Notes: generated by a model not told the origin, from the letters alone. DNA of 64,000 bases from Scandinavium sp036495715 (GCA_036495715.1 DASXML010000080.1:6284-70283), one strand, 5' to 3'. Shown: positions 17,813-26,844, numbered from the stretch's first letter. Program-made: numbers and translations.

Positions 17813-18466
17813 ATGGCAAACTGGCTAAATCAGCTCCAATCATTAATGGGACAATCACCCTCATCTGCTCAGTCGTCAGGTGAGCAAGGACTCAGCAAGC
17901 TATTGGTTCCAGGGGCGCTTGGCGGGCTGGCAGGACTGTTGGTTTCCAGCAAATCGTCGCGCAAGCTGTTGACGAAATACGGTACAGGTGCGTTGTTGGT
18001 TGGCGGCGGTGCCGTGGCGGGCACCGTGTTGTGGAACAAGTACAAAGACAAAATTCGTACCGCGCATCAGAACGAACCGCAGTACGGAGAGGTAATCAGT
18101 CCGGTAGACGTGCGAACAGAACGCCTGATCCTGGCGCTGGTGTTTGCGGCGAAAAGTGACGGGCATATCGATGATAAAGAGCGTGCGGCGATTGAACAGC
18201 AGTTGCAGGAAGCGGGCGTGGAAGCGCAAGGGCGCCAACTGGTAGAGAAAGCCATTTCCCAACCGCTTGATCCACAGCTACTGGCGAAAGACGTACACAA
18301 CGAAGAAGAAGCGCTGGAGCTCTATTTCCTGAGCTGTGCCGCGATAGACATCGATCATTTCATGGAGCGTAGCTATCTGAATGCATTGGGCGATGCGCTG
18401 GACATCCCGCAGGAGGTGCGTGATGGCATCGAAGCGGATTTAAAAGCGCAAAAACAGGCACTATAA
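17813..18466 (+). CDS. yebE: Inner-membrane protein YebE (DUF533)
   Basis: A 217-residue protein starting MANWLNQLQSLMGQ. A hydrophobic Gly/Ala-rich segment (LGGLAGLLVSSKSSRKLLTKYGTGALLVGGGAVAGTVLW, about residues 36-75) is followed by a TerB-like helical domain (ILALVFAAKSDGHIDDKERAAIEQQL) with the acidic motif DGHIDDKE. GAGAGG lies before the ATG; the longer frame from 17759 is not supported. In E. coli yebE responds to envelope stress through CpxR, but its molecular role is unknown. Confidence 0.92.
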   Translation: MANWLNQLQSLMGQSPSSAQSSGEQGLSKLLVPGALGGLAGLLVSSKSSRKLLTKYGTGALLVGGGAVAGTVLWNKYKDKIRTAHQNEPQYGEVISPVDVRTERLILALVFAAKSDGHIDDKERAAIEQQLQEAGVEAQGRQLVEKAISQPLDPQLLAKDVHNEEEALELYFLSCAAIDIDHFMERSYLNALGDALDIPQEVRDGIEADLKAQKQAL

Positions 18467-18528
18467 CCACAATCTGGCATGTTTCGCTTGCATCGCTCGG
18501 TACATTTGCCACCCTTAGGGGAGGTAAC

Positions 18529-20607
18529 TTGCAGAAGAACAACGACATGCCACCAAAAGCAAAACGAATTCCCCACGCCATGACGCTTCATGGCGATACC
18601 CGGACCGACAACTACGCCTGGCTGCGCGATGACGATCGCGCGCGGCCGGACGTGCTCGCGTACCTGAAACAGGAAAATGACTACGGTCACGACGTCATGG
18701 CCTCGCAGCGCAGCCTGCAAGATACCGTGTTGAAAGAGATTGTTGACCGCATCCCGCAGCGCGAAGTGTCTGCACCGTACAGCAAAAATGGCTATCGCTA
18801 TCGGCAGGTCTACGAACCGGGTTGTGAATACGCCATCTATCAGCGTCAGTCGGTGCAGAAAGACGAATGGAACGACTGGGAATTGCTGCTCGATGGCAAT
18901 CAGCGCGCGGCACACAGTGAGTTTTATACGCTCGGCGGCTTAGGGATTTCTCCGGATAATACGCTGATGGCGCTGACGGAGGATTATCTGTCACGTCGCC
19001 AGTATGGCCTTCGTATCCGCAATCTTGAAAACGATAACTGGTATCCTGAAACGCTGGAAAACGTTGAGCCAGGGTTTGTCTGGGGTAACGATTCACAAAC
19101 GCTGTATTACGTGCGTAAACATCCCACGACGTTGCTGCCTTATCAGGTCTGGCGCCATACCGTCGGGATGCCAGTGACCGCCGATGAACTGGTGTACGAA
19201 GAACAAGACGATACCTTTTACGTGGGACTGCACAAAACCAGCTCAAAACATTATGTGATTATTCACGTCGCCAGCGCCACGACCAGTGAAGTGTATCTGC
19301 TGGATGCGGAGCTGCCGGATGCGCAGCCGCTGTGTTTCCTGCCACGACGTAAAGATCACGAATATAGCCTTGATCATTTCCAGCATAATTTCTATCTGCG
19401 CTCTAACCGCGAGGGCAAAAATTTCGGGCTGTACCGTTCGCCGGTTCGCGATGAAAGCCGCTGGGAAACGCTGATCACGCCCCGTGATGAAGTGATGCTG
19501 GAAGGCTTTACGTTATTCACTGACTGGCTGGTGGTGGAAGAGCGTCAACATGGCCTGACGAGTTTGCGGCAAATCAACCGTAAAACGCGGGAGTCCATTG
19601 GCATCGCTTTTGATGATCCAGCATATGTAACCTGGCTTGCTTACAACCCGGAATCTGACACTTCGCGTCTGCGCTACGGCTATTCGTCGATGACCACGCC
19701 GGACACCCTGTTCGAGCTGAATATGGATACCGGCGAGCGAACGGTGCTCAAACAGCAAGAAGTGAAGGGTTTTGATGCCAGTCGCTATCGTAGCGAGCAT
19801 ATGTGGGTCAAGGCGCGCGATGGTGTTGAAGTGCCGGTTTCACTGGTCTATCACCGTGAGCATTTCCGTAAAGGGAATAACCCGCTGCTGGTGTACGGCT
19901 ACGGCTCCTACGGCGCAAGCATGGATGCGGATTTCAGCAGCAGTCGCCTGAGTTTGCTTGATCGCGGTTTCGTCTTTGCTATCGCCCATGTTCGCGGCGG
20001 CGGTGAACTCGGTCAGCAGTGGTATGAGGACGGCAAATTCCTGCTCAAAAACAACACCTTTAATGACTATCTCGATGTGTGCGATGCGTTACTGACGCAG
20101 GGGTACGGTAGCCCGTCACTCTGTTATGGCATGGGCGGTAGCGCGGGCGGGATGCTCATGGGAACGGTTATTAATCTGCACCCGGAGCTGTTCCACGGCG
20201 TGATTGCCCAGGTGCCATTTGTCGATGTATTGACGACGATGCTCGATGAGTCGATTCCGTTGACCACCGGCGAATTCGAAGAGTGGGGCAATCCACAAGA
20301 TCCCGAGTATTACCACTATATGAAAGGCTACAGCCCGTATGACAACGTGGAGAAAAAAGCGTACCCGCATCTGTTGGTGACGACAGGCTTGCACGATTCA
20401 CAAGTGCAATATTGGGAACCGGCAAAATGGGTAGCGAAACTGCGTGAGCTGAAAACAGACGATAATTTGCTGTTGCTGTGCACCGATATGGATTCCGGTC
20501 ACGGCGGTAAGTCAGGGCGATTCAAAAGCTACGAAGGTGTGGCGCTGGAATACACGTTCCTGATTGCGCTGGCCCAGAACACCTTGCCGGGCCGGGCGCC
20601 GCGATAA
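18529..20607 (+). CDS. ptrB: Oligopeptidase B (protease II)
   Basis: A serine peptidase of the prolyl oligopeptidase family S9A that cleaves short peptides after Arg or Lys in the cytoplasm. An N-terminal seven-bladed propeller is followed by an alpha/beta hydrolase with the nucleophile in GGSAGGMLMG (about residue 537), the catalytic Asp in the TTGLHDSQVQYWEP region, and His in DMDSGHGGKSG. The start decides between TTG at 18529, with GGGGAGG 5 bases upstream (692 residues), and ATG at 18547 (686 residues, like E. coli), which is too far from any ribosome-binding site. I chose TTG. exoX is convergent and abuts the stop codon. Confidence 0.93.
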   Translation: MQKNNDMPPKAKRIPHAMTLHGDTRTDNYAWLRDDDRARPDVLAYLKQENDYGHDVMASQRSLQDTVLKEIVDRIPQREVSAPYSKNGYRYRQVYEPGCEYAIYQRQSVQKDEWNDWELLLDGNQRAAHSEFYTLGGLGISPDNTLMALTEDYLSRRQYGLRIRNLENDNWYPETLENVEPGFVWGNDSQTLYYVRKHPTTLLPYQVWRHTVGMPVTADELVYEEQDDTFYVGLHKTSSKHYVIIHVASATTSEVYLLDAELPDAQPLCFLPRRKDHEYSLDHFQHNFYLRSNREGKNFGLYRSPVRDESRWETLITPRDEVMLEGFTLFTDWLVVEERQHGLTSLRQINRKTRESIGIAFDDPAYVTWLAYNPESDTSRLRYGYSSMTTPDTLFELNMDTGERTVLKQQEVKGFDASRYRSEHMWVKARDGVEVPVSLVYHREHFRKGNNPLLVYGYGSYGASMDADFSSSRLSLLDRGFVFAIAHVRGGGELGQQWYEDGKFLLKNNTFNDYLDVCDALLTQGYGSPSLCYGMGGSAGGMLMGTVINLHPELFHGVIAQVPFVDVLTTMLDESIPLTTGEFEEWGNPQDPEYYHYMKGYSPYDNVEKKAYPHLLVTTGLHDSQVQYWEPAKWVAKLRELKTDDNLLLLCTDMDSGHGGKSGRFKSYEGVALEYTFLIALAQNTLPGRAPR

Positions 20608-21267
20608 CTACTCACCGAGCCAGTGCTTAAGGGTCAAGCGCAGTTCCGGACTCATCGAGTTGAGATTATTGAACAGCCAGCGGAGGTAGCCGGGATCTTT
20701 CTCGGCAACTTCTGCCACCGGTTTACCGCGGTATTTACCGAAATTGAACGTAGTCATCAACGCCGGGCGACCAGTGATGTCGGCCATTTGGTCGGCGGTC
20801 CAGCCGGAAACATCCATAATATCAACCAACAGCGCCGCAGTTATGTAGCAATCATACAGCGCGCGGTGATGATGCAGGCCGGGCGGCGTGGCGACGCTGA
20901 GTTTGCGGGATTTATACAACGCCATATTGCTGTATTTAATGCCCGGCCAAAGTCGGCGGGCGAGTTTCATGGTGCAAATCCACTCACCGTTCATCTCAGG
21001 CAACACGCGACGGTCAAAGCTGGCGTTATGCGCCACATACCAGGTGCTGCCCTGATAATGCGGCACCACGTCTTCAATCCACGGTTTGTCGGCAACCATC
21101 TCTTCAGTAATGTGATGGATAGCCATTGCCTGCGGGCTGATAGGTCGGTCCGGGCGAACGAGATGACTCATGGGATTGGTTATCTTGCCGTCAACGATGT
21201 CGACGGAGGCGATTTCAACCACGCCTCCCTGCAAATCGCAAGTTTCCGTATCGATAACGCGTAACAT
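20608..21267 (-). CDS. exoX: Exodeoxyribonuclease X
   Basis: A 219-residue DnaQ-superfamily 3'-5' exonuclease starting MLRVIDTETCDLQGG. ExoI-III motifs of the DEDDh class are visible: VIDTETC, VAHNASFDRRVL, and HHRALYDCYITAALL. ExoX degrades single- and double-stranded DNA and acts in mismatch repair and UV repair. The start at 21267 follows the conserved N-terminus; the longer frame overlaps yobB. A GAGAG-type site lies upstream of the ATG. Confidence 0.94.
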   Translation of the reverse strand: MLRVIDTETCDLQGGVVEIASVDIVDGKITNPMSHLVRPDRPISPQAMAIHHITEEMVADKPWIEDVVPHYQGSTWYVAHNASFDRRVLPEMNGEWICTMKLARRLWPGIKYSNMALYKSRKLSVATPPGLHHHRALYDCYITAALLVDIMDVSGWTADQMADITGRPALMTTFNFGKYRGKPVAEVAEKDPGYLRWLFNNLNSMSPELRLTLKHWLGE

Positions 21268-21295
21268 GGTGCTCTCCCGGCTAAAAAGAGGCAGG

Positions 21296-21988
21296 TTATG
21301 CGTCGCAGCGGCTTTCGTCAATGGTACAGAGACTTTCTTGTAGCGGAATGATGTCGCCTTCCCAGCCGTTGGCGCATTTGCGCCCGGTTAACAGGAGTTC
21401 TCCGCTGTCGGCACGGACGATCAGCTGCCCGTTCTCGTCCCACAGCGCGCTGCCGTCTGCATAGTTGGACTTCAACACCGCGATAGCATATCGATGCGCC
21501 AGCCGTTGGAGCTGCTGTACGGATTGCTGCTGCTGAAATTCGCAGGTGCTGGTGCCGGTTGCTAGCAGAGAGGCAAAGGGATCGAGTTCGCTGCCTTCAG
21601 CGTCGGGCGCCAATACGCTGATATGCCGGGCCTGTGGGGTAAGACACGTACCCTGGCCCTGGAGCAGGGTAAGTGGGGAACCTGCGTCAGGGATAAAAAT
21701 AGCGACGCCTTTGCTGCGTTTGCCGTTCATTTCCACCGGCAATCCGACAACAATGGTCATGCCATGACGCGTCGCCGCAAAGCTCAGCGGTTGAAGCAGT
21801 TCTTCATCGGGTGGCGGGGGCAGAGGGGCGCAAGCGTTCGGGCCGGTTAATGACATTTCCGGGAACACAATCAACTGACAGGCCTGCTTTGAGGCCGCGT
21901 CGATAAAACGCAAATGGTGGGCAATATTTTCCGCAACGCTCCTGTTGCGGGCCGTGTACTGCGCAGCGGCAATCGTCCATGCGGGCAT
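21296..21988 (-). CDS. yobB: Carbon-nitrogen hydrolase family protein YobB
   Basis: A 230-residue nitrilase-superfamily protein starting MPAWTIAAAQYTARNRSVAENIAHH. The catalytic Glu is in LIVFPEMSLTGPNA (about residue 44), where the family has PE. The usual Lys and Cys positions are less obvious, since I see no clear CYD/CxD motif, so activity is uncertain. It is about 12 residues longer than E. coli YobB. It precedes exoX by 28 bp on the same strand and is probably cotranscribed. Confidence 0.85.
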   Translation of the reverse strand: MPAWTIAAAQYTARNRSVAENIAHHLRFIDAASKQACQLIVFPEMSLTGPNACAPLPPPPDEELLQPLSFAATRHGMTIVVGLPVEMNGKRSKGVAIFIPDAGSPLTLLQGQGTCLTPQARHISVLAPDAEGSELDPFASLLATGTSTCEFQQQQSVQQLQRLAHRYAIAVLKSNYADGSALWDENGQLIVRADSGELLLTGRKCANGWEGDIIPLQESLCTIDESRCDA

Positions 21989-22096
21989 AGTGGCTTCCTT
22001 TACACTTTTCCAGACTCAGCATCCCTGAGCCAGTCATCAGAATCTTCTCAGGATTGTAGCAGGGCTAATGTAAGGAAGTGTAACAACCAATTATTC

Positions 22097-22330
22097 TTAC
22101 TTCTGTTTTGGCTCGTAAGGCAGGCGGGATAAATTTACTGAGGTCAGGCGGTGCGTGATTAAGCGTTCGCGAAACCAGTCGCGCAGATGCGCAGGCTGCT
22201 CGCGTTCCACCACTTCAGCCACGATTGGCATATTGTAGCGCTCTTTAAATGCGACACTGGCGGCGGCTAAATCGACGTTGACTTTGTCCATCTCCTCTTG
22301 GGGGAGGGTGGCCAGATTCATGTTCATCAT
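22097..22330 (-). CDS. holE: DNA polymerase III theta subunit
   Basis: A 77-residue protein starting MMNMNLATLPQEEMDKVNVDLAAASVAFKE (start could be the second ATG, 3 bases on) with the conserved core REQPAHLRDWFRERLI and C-terminus SVNLSRLPYEPKQK. Theta binds and stabilises the epsilon proofreading subunit in the polymerase III core. The gene stands alone between yobB and yobA. Confidence 0.95.
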   Translation of the reverse strand: MMNMNLATLPQEEMDKVNVDLAAASVAFKERYNMPIVAEVVEREQPAHLRDWFRERLITHRLTSVNLSRLPYEPKQK

Positions 22331-22456
22331 GGGCTCCTTCTGTTAACGGGGCTGAAAATACTAAGAGTATCGTGAAATAGCAAGACTAACGGCGGTGAAT
22401 CTCGACGTAAACATTATACAGAGTTATTCTTTCGTCCAGATAAATAACAAAAGGGA

Positions 22457-22840
22457 ATGAAGATAATGAATCCAATCGCCTCACGCGCGTTACGCGCCGG
22501 TGTTTTCCTGACCTGCGTTTTAACCACTTCCACCGCATTTGCTCACGCACATTTGAAACATCAATACCCTGCTGCGGATGCGCAGGTGACAGCGGCCCCG
22601 CAGGCGTTGACGCTGAATTTCTCCGAGGGCATTGAAGTGAAATTCAGCGGCGTAACGCTGACAGGCCCGCAACAGGCAAAAATGCCTGTTGGCGCGGTGA
22701 AACTCAATGAAAAAGATAACACCCAACTGATTGTCCCGGTTGAGCAGTCACTCAAACCTGGCGATTACACCGTTGACTGGCACGTGGTGTCGGTAGACGG
22801 GCACAAAACCAAAGGCCAGTATCATTTCAGCGTGAAATAA
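22457..22840 (+). CDS. yobA: CopC-domain periplasmic protein YobA
   Basis: A 127-residue CopC-like protein with a signal peptide ending in AFA; the mature protein starts HAHLKHQYPAADA, with the N-terminal His that ligates Cu(II) in CopC. VDWHVVSVDGHKTKGQYHFSV at the C-terminus carries the second His site. It is followed after 2 bp by yebZ (CopD), so the pair resembles a fused-function CopCD copper system. Cleavage is predicted near residue 29. Confidence 0.92.
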   Translation: MKIMNPIASRALRAGVFLTCVLTTSTAFAHAHLKHQYPAADAQVTAAPQALTLNFSEGIEVKFSGVTLTGPQQAKMPVGAVKLNEKDNTQLIVPVEQSLKPGDYTVDWHVVSVDGHKTKGQYHFSVK

Positions 22841-22842
22841 TC

Positions 22843-23712
22843 GTGCTGGGATGGGTGTATGTCGGGGTTCGCTGTCTGCATTTCGTTGCCGTCATGCTGG
22901 CGTTCGGCTGTGCGCTTTACGGGGCGTGGTGGGCAACGCCTCAGCTTCGTCGCCTGATGATGCAGCGTTTTCTGCCCGTGTTGCGTGCCGCATTGTTGCT
23001 CAATGCGATCTCAGCCACGCTGATCCTAATGTTGCAGGGCGGTCTAATGGGCAACGGCTGGCAGGACGTTTTACAGCCTGATGTCTGGCTCGCCGTAATA
23101 GGCACGCGATTCGGTAGCGTCTGGCTGTGGCAGATCCTTCTGACGTGGGTTGCGCTGGCGATCGCCTGTCTCAAGCCACATCGCATGGCTTCGCTGGTGC
23201 TGATTCTCTGTATCGCGCAGTTCCTGCTCATGGCGGGCGTCGGTCACGCGGCGATGCGAGAAGGTTTATCTGGCGTGTTGCAGCGAATAAATCACGCGAT
23301 CCATCTGTTATGTGCGGGAGCGTGGTTTGGTGGGTTACTGCCATTTTTGTACTGCTTGCGACTGACGAAAGGGCAATGGCGCACTTCGGCCATCAACACC
23401 ATGATGCGCTATTCCCGCTACGGGCATCTTGCCGTGGCGGGCGTGGTGCTGAGTGGCATAGCCAATGCCTGGCTGATTCAGGGGCAATTGTTGACGGGAT
23501 CTGCATATGGCAGCCTGCTATTAGTAAAATGTGCGTTAGTGGCGCTGATGATAGTCATCGCGTTAGTAAACAGGTATGTTCTGGTGCCGAGGATGGCGAC
23601 AGACCGACAGCGAACTCAGACGCTGTTTCTGCGTACTACTCAGGCAGAAATGATGTTAGGGGTTCTGGTCATCGCGGCAGTCAGCCTGTTCGCGACCTGG
23701 GAACCGTTTTGA
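22843..23712 (+). CDS. yebZ: CopD-family inner-membrane protein YebZ
   Basis: A 289-residue polytopic membrane protein starting at GTG 22843 (MLGWVYVGVRCLHFVAVMLAFGCALYG). About eight hydrophobic segments are visible, with conserved His in CLHFVAV, GVGHAAMREG and INHAIHLLCAGAWFGG, as in CopD. It lies 2 bp after yobA, implying translational coupling. It probably works with YobA in copper handling. Confidence 0.92.
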   Translation: MLGWVYVGVRCLHFVAVMLAFGCALYGAWWATPQLRRLMMQRFLPVLRAALLLNAISATLILMLQGGLMGNGWQDVLQPDVWLAVIGTRFGSVWLWQILLTWVALAIACLKPHRMASLVLILCIAQFLLMAGVGHAAMREGLSGVLQRINHAIHLLCAGAWFGGLLPFLYCLRLTKGQWRTSAINTMMRYSRYGHLAVAGVVLSGIANAWLIQGQLLTGSAYGSLLLVKCALVALMIVIALVNRYVLVPRMATDRQRTQTLFLRTTQAEMMLGVLVIAAVSLFATWEPF

Positions 23713-23725
23713 ATTAAGTGGCTAA

Positions 23726-24067
23726 ATGATGAAAAAAATCGTTTTATCAATGTTGTTATTGGCAACGTCTGGAGCTGCTTTGGCAGCACCGCAGATAATT
23801 ACCGTCAGCCGATTTGAAGTCGGTAAAACGCAGTGGGCATTTAATCGTGAAGAAGTGATGCTGACTTGCCGTCCGGGCAATGCGCTGTATGCCATCAATC
23901 CCAGCACACTGGTGCAGTATCCACTGAATGCAGTGGCTGAACAGGAAGTGAAAGAAGGGAAAACCAACGCCCAGCCGATCTCCGTTATTCAGGTCGACGA
24001 TCCGGCGAATGCAGGTCAAAAGATGAGTCTGGCACCGTTTATCGCGCGAGCAGAGAAACTCTGCTGA
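23726..24067 (+). CDS. yebY: DUF2511 secreted protein YebY
   Basis: A 113-residue protein with a signal peptide (MKKIVLSMLLLATSGAALAAP, cleavage about residue 20). Two cysteines, in LTCRPGNALY and at the C-terminal EKLC, could form a disulfide. It is the third gene of a yobA-yebZ-yebY unit, which suggests a periplasmic role linked to copper, but no activity is established. A strong bidirectional terminator follows. Confidence 0.9.
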   Translation: MMKKIVLSMLLLATSGAALAAPQIITVSRFEVGKTQWAFNREEVMLTCRPGNALYAINPSTLVQYPLNAVAEQEVKEGKTNAQPISVIQVDDPANAGQKMSLAPFIARAEKLC

Positions 24068-24096
24068 GCGAAGCGATAACCTATTGACTGACAATA

Positions 24097-24135
24097 AAAA
24101 ACCGCAAGATTTTCTGACGAAAGCTTGCGGTTTTT
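24097..24135. terminator. Bidirectional terminator after yebY
   Basis: AAAAACCGCAAG and CTTGCGGTTTTT form a 12-bp stem with T-runs on both strands. It ends yebY on the plus strand and is correctly placed to end the SraC antisense RNA on the minus strand. Confidence 0.9.
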
Positions 24136-24400
24136 GCTTTTTGTGACACGTTGCTCACGGTTTTTTTCTGGCCACTTTTGTCGCGGACTGGAAAACCTGG
24201 CATGGTCATCTATTCTTAAAAGGCAAGGCGACTTTAGCCTGCATTAATGCCAACTTTTAGCGCACGGCTCTCTCCCAAGAGCCATTTCCCTGGACCGAAT
24301 ACAGGAATCGTATTCGGTCTCTTTTTATCTGCAATTCACCTCAGTGACGTGCAGCGCCAATCTCAAAAATTTCCCACACTTTCGCGACTGACCTGTTTCT
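24098..24400 (-). ncRNA. sraC: SraC (RyeA) antisense RNA, approximate extent
   Basis: In E. coli and Salmonella a roughly 250-275 nt RNA is made opposite SdsR. Here the minus strand across SdsR is conserved and ends at the bidirectional terminator at 24097-24135. The 5' end is not visible to me and the boundary is a guess based on that known length. Confidence 0.45.
24223..24326 (+). ncRNA. sdsR: Sigma-S-dependent small RNA SdsR (RyeB)
   Basis: The 104-nt segment from GCAAGGCGACTTTAGCC to the CTCTTTTT tail matches the E. coli/Salmonella SdsR sequence as I remember it, in the same yebY-pphA neighbourhood. The 3' hairpin (GACCGAATAC..GTATTCGGTC) with a T-run is its terminator. A sigma-S-like extended -10 (CTATTCTTAA) ends 2-3 bases before the 5' end. 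SdsR is an Hfq-bound stationary-phase RNA that represses ompD, mutS, tolC and others. Confidence 0.95.
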
Positions 24401-24801
24401 TTTATACCACAACAAAATCAGCGTTAACATTTTTTTTACAGGCGAATTTACCGTTTCTGAGGCAATATTGCGCCATCAAATTGGCAATGATGGGAGGGGA
24501 TAGAGGCAGAAAAAAGATAAAAAAAACCCCTTCACTTCGCAGGGTAAAGGGGAAAAGCTTGCAATGAATATTATATTTCGGACTTACTTTTTGCGGCTTT
24601 ACAGGGATATGCAGCACCGCGAGGTTTGGTCTGAAAGTTGCGCGTCCAGGAATGGAGTCAGTCAGACCTGAAACGTACGTCAATGAGCGCTCAAGAAGAA
24701 TCACTCGTTGTCATACGTTTCGTGAATAATGGTATGGCTCTGGAGGGTTTGGTTCAAATGACAACTTGTTTATTTTTGAATAGCCAGGCGTCGGGAGAGG
24801 G
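24327..24801. other. Intergenic region between SdsR and the small membrane ORF
   Basis: This 475-bp stretch has no convincing gene; the 100-codon minus frame at 24402-24704 has no family resemblance and overlaps a terminator. It contains the likely SraC promoter region and a minus-strand terminator at 24513-24553. Confidence 0.6.
24513..24553 (-). terminator. Minus-strand terminator downstream of the virK-like unit
   Basis: On the minus strand CCCCTTT..AAGGGG forms an imperfect stem followed by TTTTTTTT. It lies downstream of the 24802-26022 minus-strand genes and insulates the SraC region. Confidence 0.7.
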
Positions 24802-24945
24802 TTACTGAGGCGTGACAATATCGGGATAAAGCAGGGTTTCGAGATAGCTGACGAAGACCCAGATTTGGTTGCTCAAGATAAACCAGAAGCCAATAACCAG
24901 CAGTAGGATAACAAGGATTATCAGGGCAATTTCAGTTTTGCTCAT
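24802..24945 (-). CDS. Small hypothetical membrane protein (47 residues)
   Basis: The frame starts MSKTEIALIILVILLLVIGF and has one clear transmembrane helix (residues 5-24), then an aromatic-rich tail ending PDIVTPQ. A longer in-frame start exists at 25023 (73 residues), but the 47-residue form has the conventional small-membrane-protein layout with a short charged N-terminus. No strong ribosome-binding site is visible before either. It lies downstream of the VirK-like gene, and a terminator follows on the same strand. I do not recognise the family. Confidence 0.45.
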   Translation of the reverse strand: MSKTEIALIILVILLLVIGFWFILSNQIWVFVSYLETLLYPDIVTPQ

Positions 24946-25071
24946 AGCAACAGGATACCGCAAGCGAGGCATGAGGGGCGTGTTTTGATGATAGCGAAAC
25001 ATCAGGGTTTCGTGCAATGACAATGCGCGAAAGCATCTGCCTGGCGGCTGGCAGATGCTTGAACAGATGGT

Positions 25072-26022
25072 TTAAGAAGCAGGGAATAGCGCGTTAAACT
25101 GTGCCGCCATGTCATCCAGCAGCGCGAAACGACGGCGGTACTCCGCCCGTTTTTTGCTGGCGATATCTTCTATAGATTTGCGCTCCTGTTGCAGCGGCAA
25201 CTGCCAACGGAATTCGTTTATTTTGACACCGTCAATGGATGCCCAAAATTCGTCATAACTGGCGTGGAAATGACGGCCTTTGCTGAACCGATAGCGCAGG
25301 GCGCGGAATACATGCCCATTATCGCTAACCCCGGATAACGTGGTTATGCCGCATTGCATTGCCATCAATCCAAAGAATTCAATCAGGATCCGCTTAGGGA
25401 AAAGTCCGTAGCAGGCGCGAGTCGCGTGCTTAATAGCGTCATGGGACACGTCACGACGCGGTCCTTGCAAGCCGCCAACGATAAGCTCCCAGCCATCTTT
25501 TTTACGTGCAATGCTGAATGTCGTACTGGCAAGCACCGTGTTGTCTGCGTTGCAGAACCATAGTGTGCTTTCTCCTTCGCGCTCAGCCTTGCGTGCGCAG
25601 GAGGCGTACAGTGTAAATTGCGCACCGTCTTTACCTTCGAAGGTAAGCAAAGCGGTTTGATCAGTGGCGGTTAATGCGCTGGCCAGTTGAGGACTTTTCA
25701 GCGAATCGATGAACTGATAGTGCCCAACAATTGCATCGGCACGCTGCGTTGATGACAATCCGCGCGCGAGGTACTGACGATGCGTTTTGCTGGGCAGCGT
25801 AACCTGGGCGTTCAGAAGTTGCATGAAATCAGGTCGCTGACCGAGGCTGTCAAGCATCAGGCGAGTCGAGCGATAAAAAATCAGGGTGCGCAGCAAAAAC
25901 TTCAACCTGTAGTCGGCCTTTTTCCAGATAGGCGCGGGGGCTAATTTGCCTCTGACCAGATCGGAAATGAGATGTGCACGTGGTGCAGATGAATTCTCGG
26001 AGTGCTGGGGGGTATCTGACAA
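25072..26022 (-). CDS. VirK/YbjX family (DUF535) protein
   Basis: A 316-residue protein whose body matches the DUF535 family that includes Shigella/Salmonella VirK and E. coli YbjX. Supporting stretches are FLLRTLIFYRSTRLMLDSL (about residues 42-60), VGGLQGPRRDVSHDAIKHATRACYGLFPKRILIEF (about 180-215), and YDEFWASIDG (about 255-265). No signal peptide is visible. Homologues are PhoP-regulated and affect resistance to antimicrobial peptides and virulence in Salmonella; the biochemical activity is unknown. It is divergent from pphA. This gene is not at this position in E. coli K-12 as I remember it. Confidence 0.82.
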   Translation of the reverse strand: MSDTPQHSENSSAPRAHLISDLVRGKLAPAPIWKKADYRLKFLLRTLIFYRSTRLMLDSLGQRPDFMQLLNAQVTLPSKTHRQYLARGLSSTQRADAIVGHYQFIDSLKSPQLASALTATDQTALLTFEGKDGAQFTLYASCARKAEREGESTLWFCNADNTVLASTTFSIARKKDGWELIVGGLQGPRRDVSHDAIKHATRACYGLFPKRILIEFFGLMAMQCGITTLSGVSDNGHVFRALRYRFSKGRHFHASYDEFWASIDGVKINEFRWQLPLQQERKSIEDIASKKRAEYRRRFALLDDMAAQFNALFPAS

Positions 26023-26186
26023 ACTGTTAACCTCATTATGGCGCTTAATCTATTTTAGCTATCACTTCGGCTAATCTTAATCGATTGTAAGGCTTTATTT
26101 TCAATTCGTTCAATCTTTGTTTAGCCGATCCTTTGTGCATTCTGGCGAATGTTTCATCCTCTATACTGATGTTAGAGGATAAAAGT

Positions 26187-26831
26187 ATGTATCAGAGAAT
26201 CGATGGTAGCGCTTGGCGAAAGATATGGCTGATGGGTGATCTGCATGGTTGCTTTAATACGCTGATGCCAAAACTTCGGGTGCTGAAATTTAATCCCTAT
26301 CAGGATCTCCTTATTTCAGTCGGCGACCTGATCGACCGTGGGCCTGACAGCTTGAAATGCCTTGAGCTTATTCATCAGCCCTGGTTTTTTGCCATTCGCG
26401 GCAATCATGAACAAATGGCGATGGATGCGCTTGAACATCACCAGTTATCATTGTGGGAATTGAACGGTGGAGAGTGGTTTGAGCATTGCTCGGCTAATCA
26501 ACAAGCGTCGGCGCTGAATTTGTTTCGAGAATGCCAACGGTTGCCTTATATAATTGAAGTGGAAACGAATACTGGCATCCATGTGATTGCGCATGCGGAT
26601 TATCCGGCGACGCATTATCAATGGCGACAAGAAGTGGACTGGCATCGGGTGCTCTGGGACAGGCAGCGCTTGAGCGATCATTTGGCGGGCCATCACACCG
26701 AAATTGACGGCGCGGATCACTTTTGGTTTGGACATACCCCATTGAAACACCGTTACGATGCGCTGAACCAGCATTATATCGACACCGGCGCGGTGTTTGG
26801 CGGTGAGCTGACATTGGTCCAACTTCAGTAA
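26187..26831 (+). CDS. pphA: Serine/threonine protein phosphatase 1
   Basis: A 214-residue PPP-family phosphatase starting MYQRIDGSAWRKIWLMGDLHGCF. The metal-binding signature motifs GDLHG (about residue 17), VGDLIDRG (about 46) and RGNHEQM (about 75) are intact, and a late FGHTPLKHRY supplies a His ligand. In E. coli PphA signals protein misfolding stress through the CpxRA system. The start at 26187 has GAGGAT upstream; the earlier ATG at 26133 is unsupported. Confidence 0.94.
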   Translation: MYQRIDGSAWRKIWLMGDLHGCFNTLMPKLRVLKFNPYQDLLISVGDLIDRGPDSLKCLELIHQPWFFAIRGNHEQMAMDALEHHQLSLWELNGGEWFEHCSANQQASALNLFRECQRLPYIIEVETNTGIHVIAHADYPATHYQWRQEVDWHRVLWDRQRLSDHLAGHHTEIDGADHFWFGHTPLKHRYDALNQHYIDTGAVFGGELTLVQLQ

Positions 26832-26844
26832 CAACTCCTAATTG

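Noticed and set aside
24402..24704. 100-codon minus-strand frame near SdsR
   Set aside because: It runs through a minus-strand terminator hairpin with a T-run and looks like random coding of a low-complexity region.
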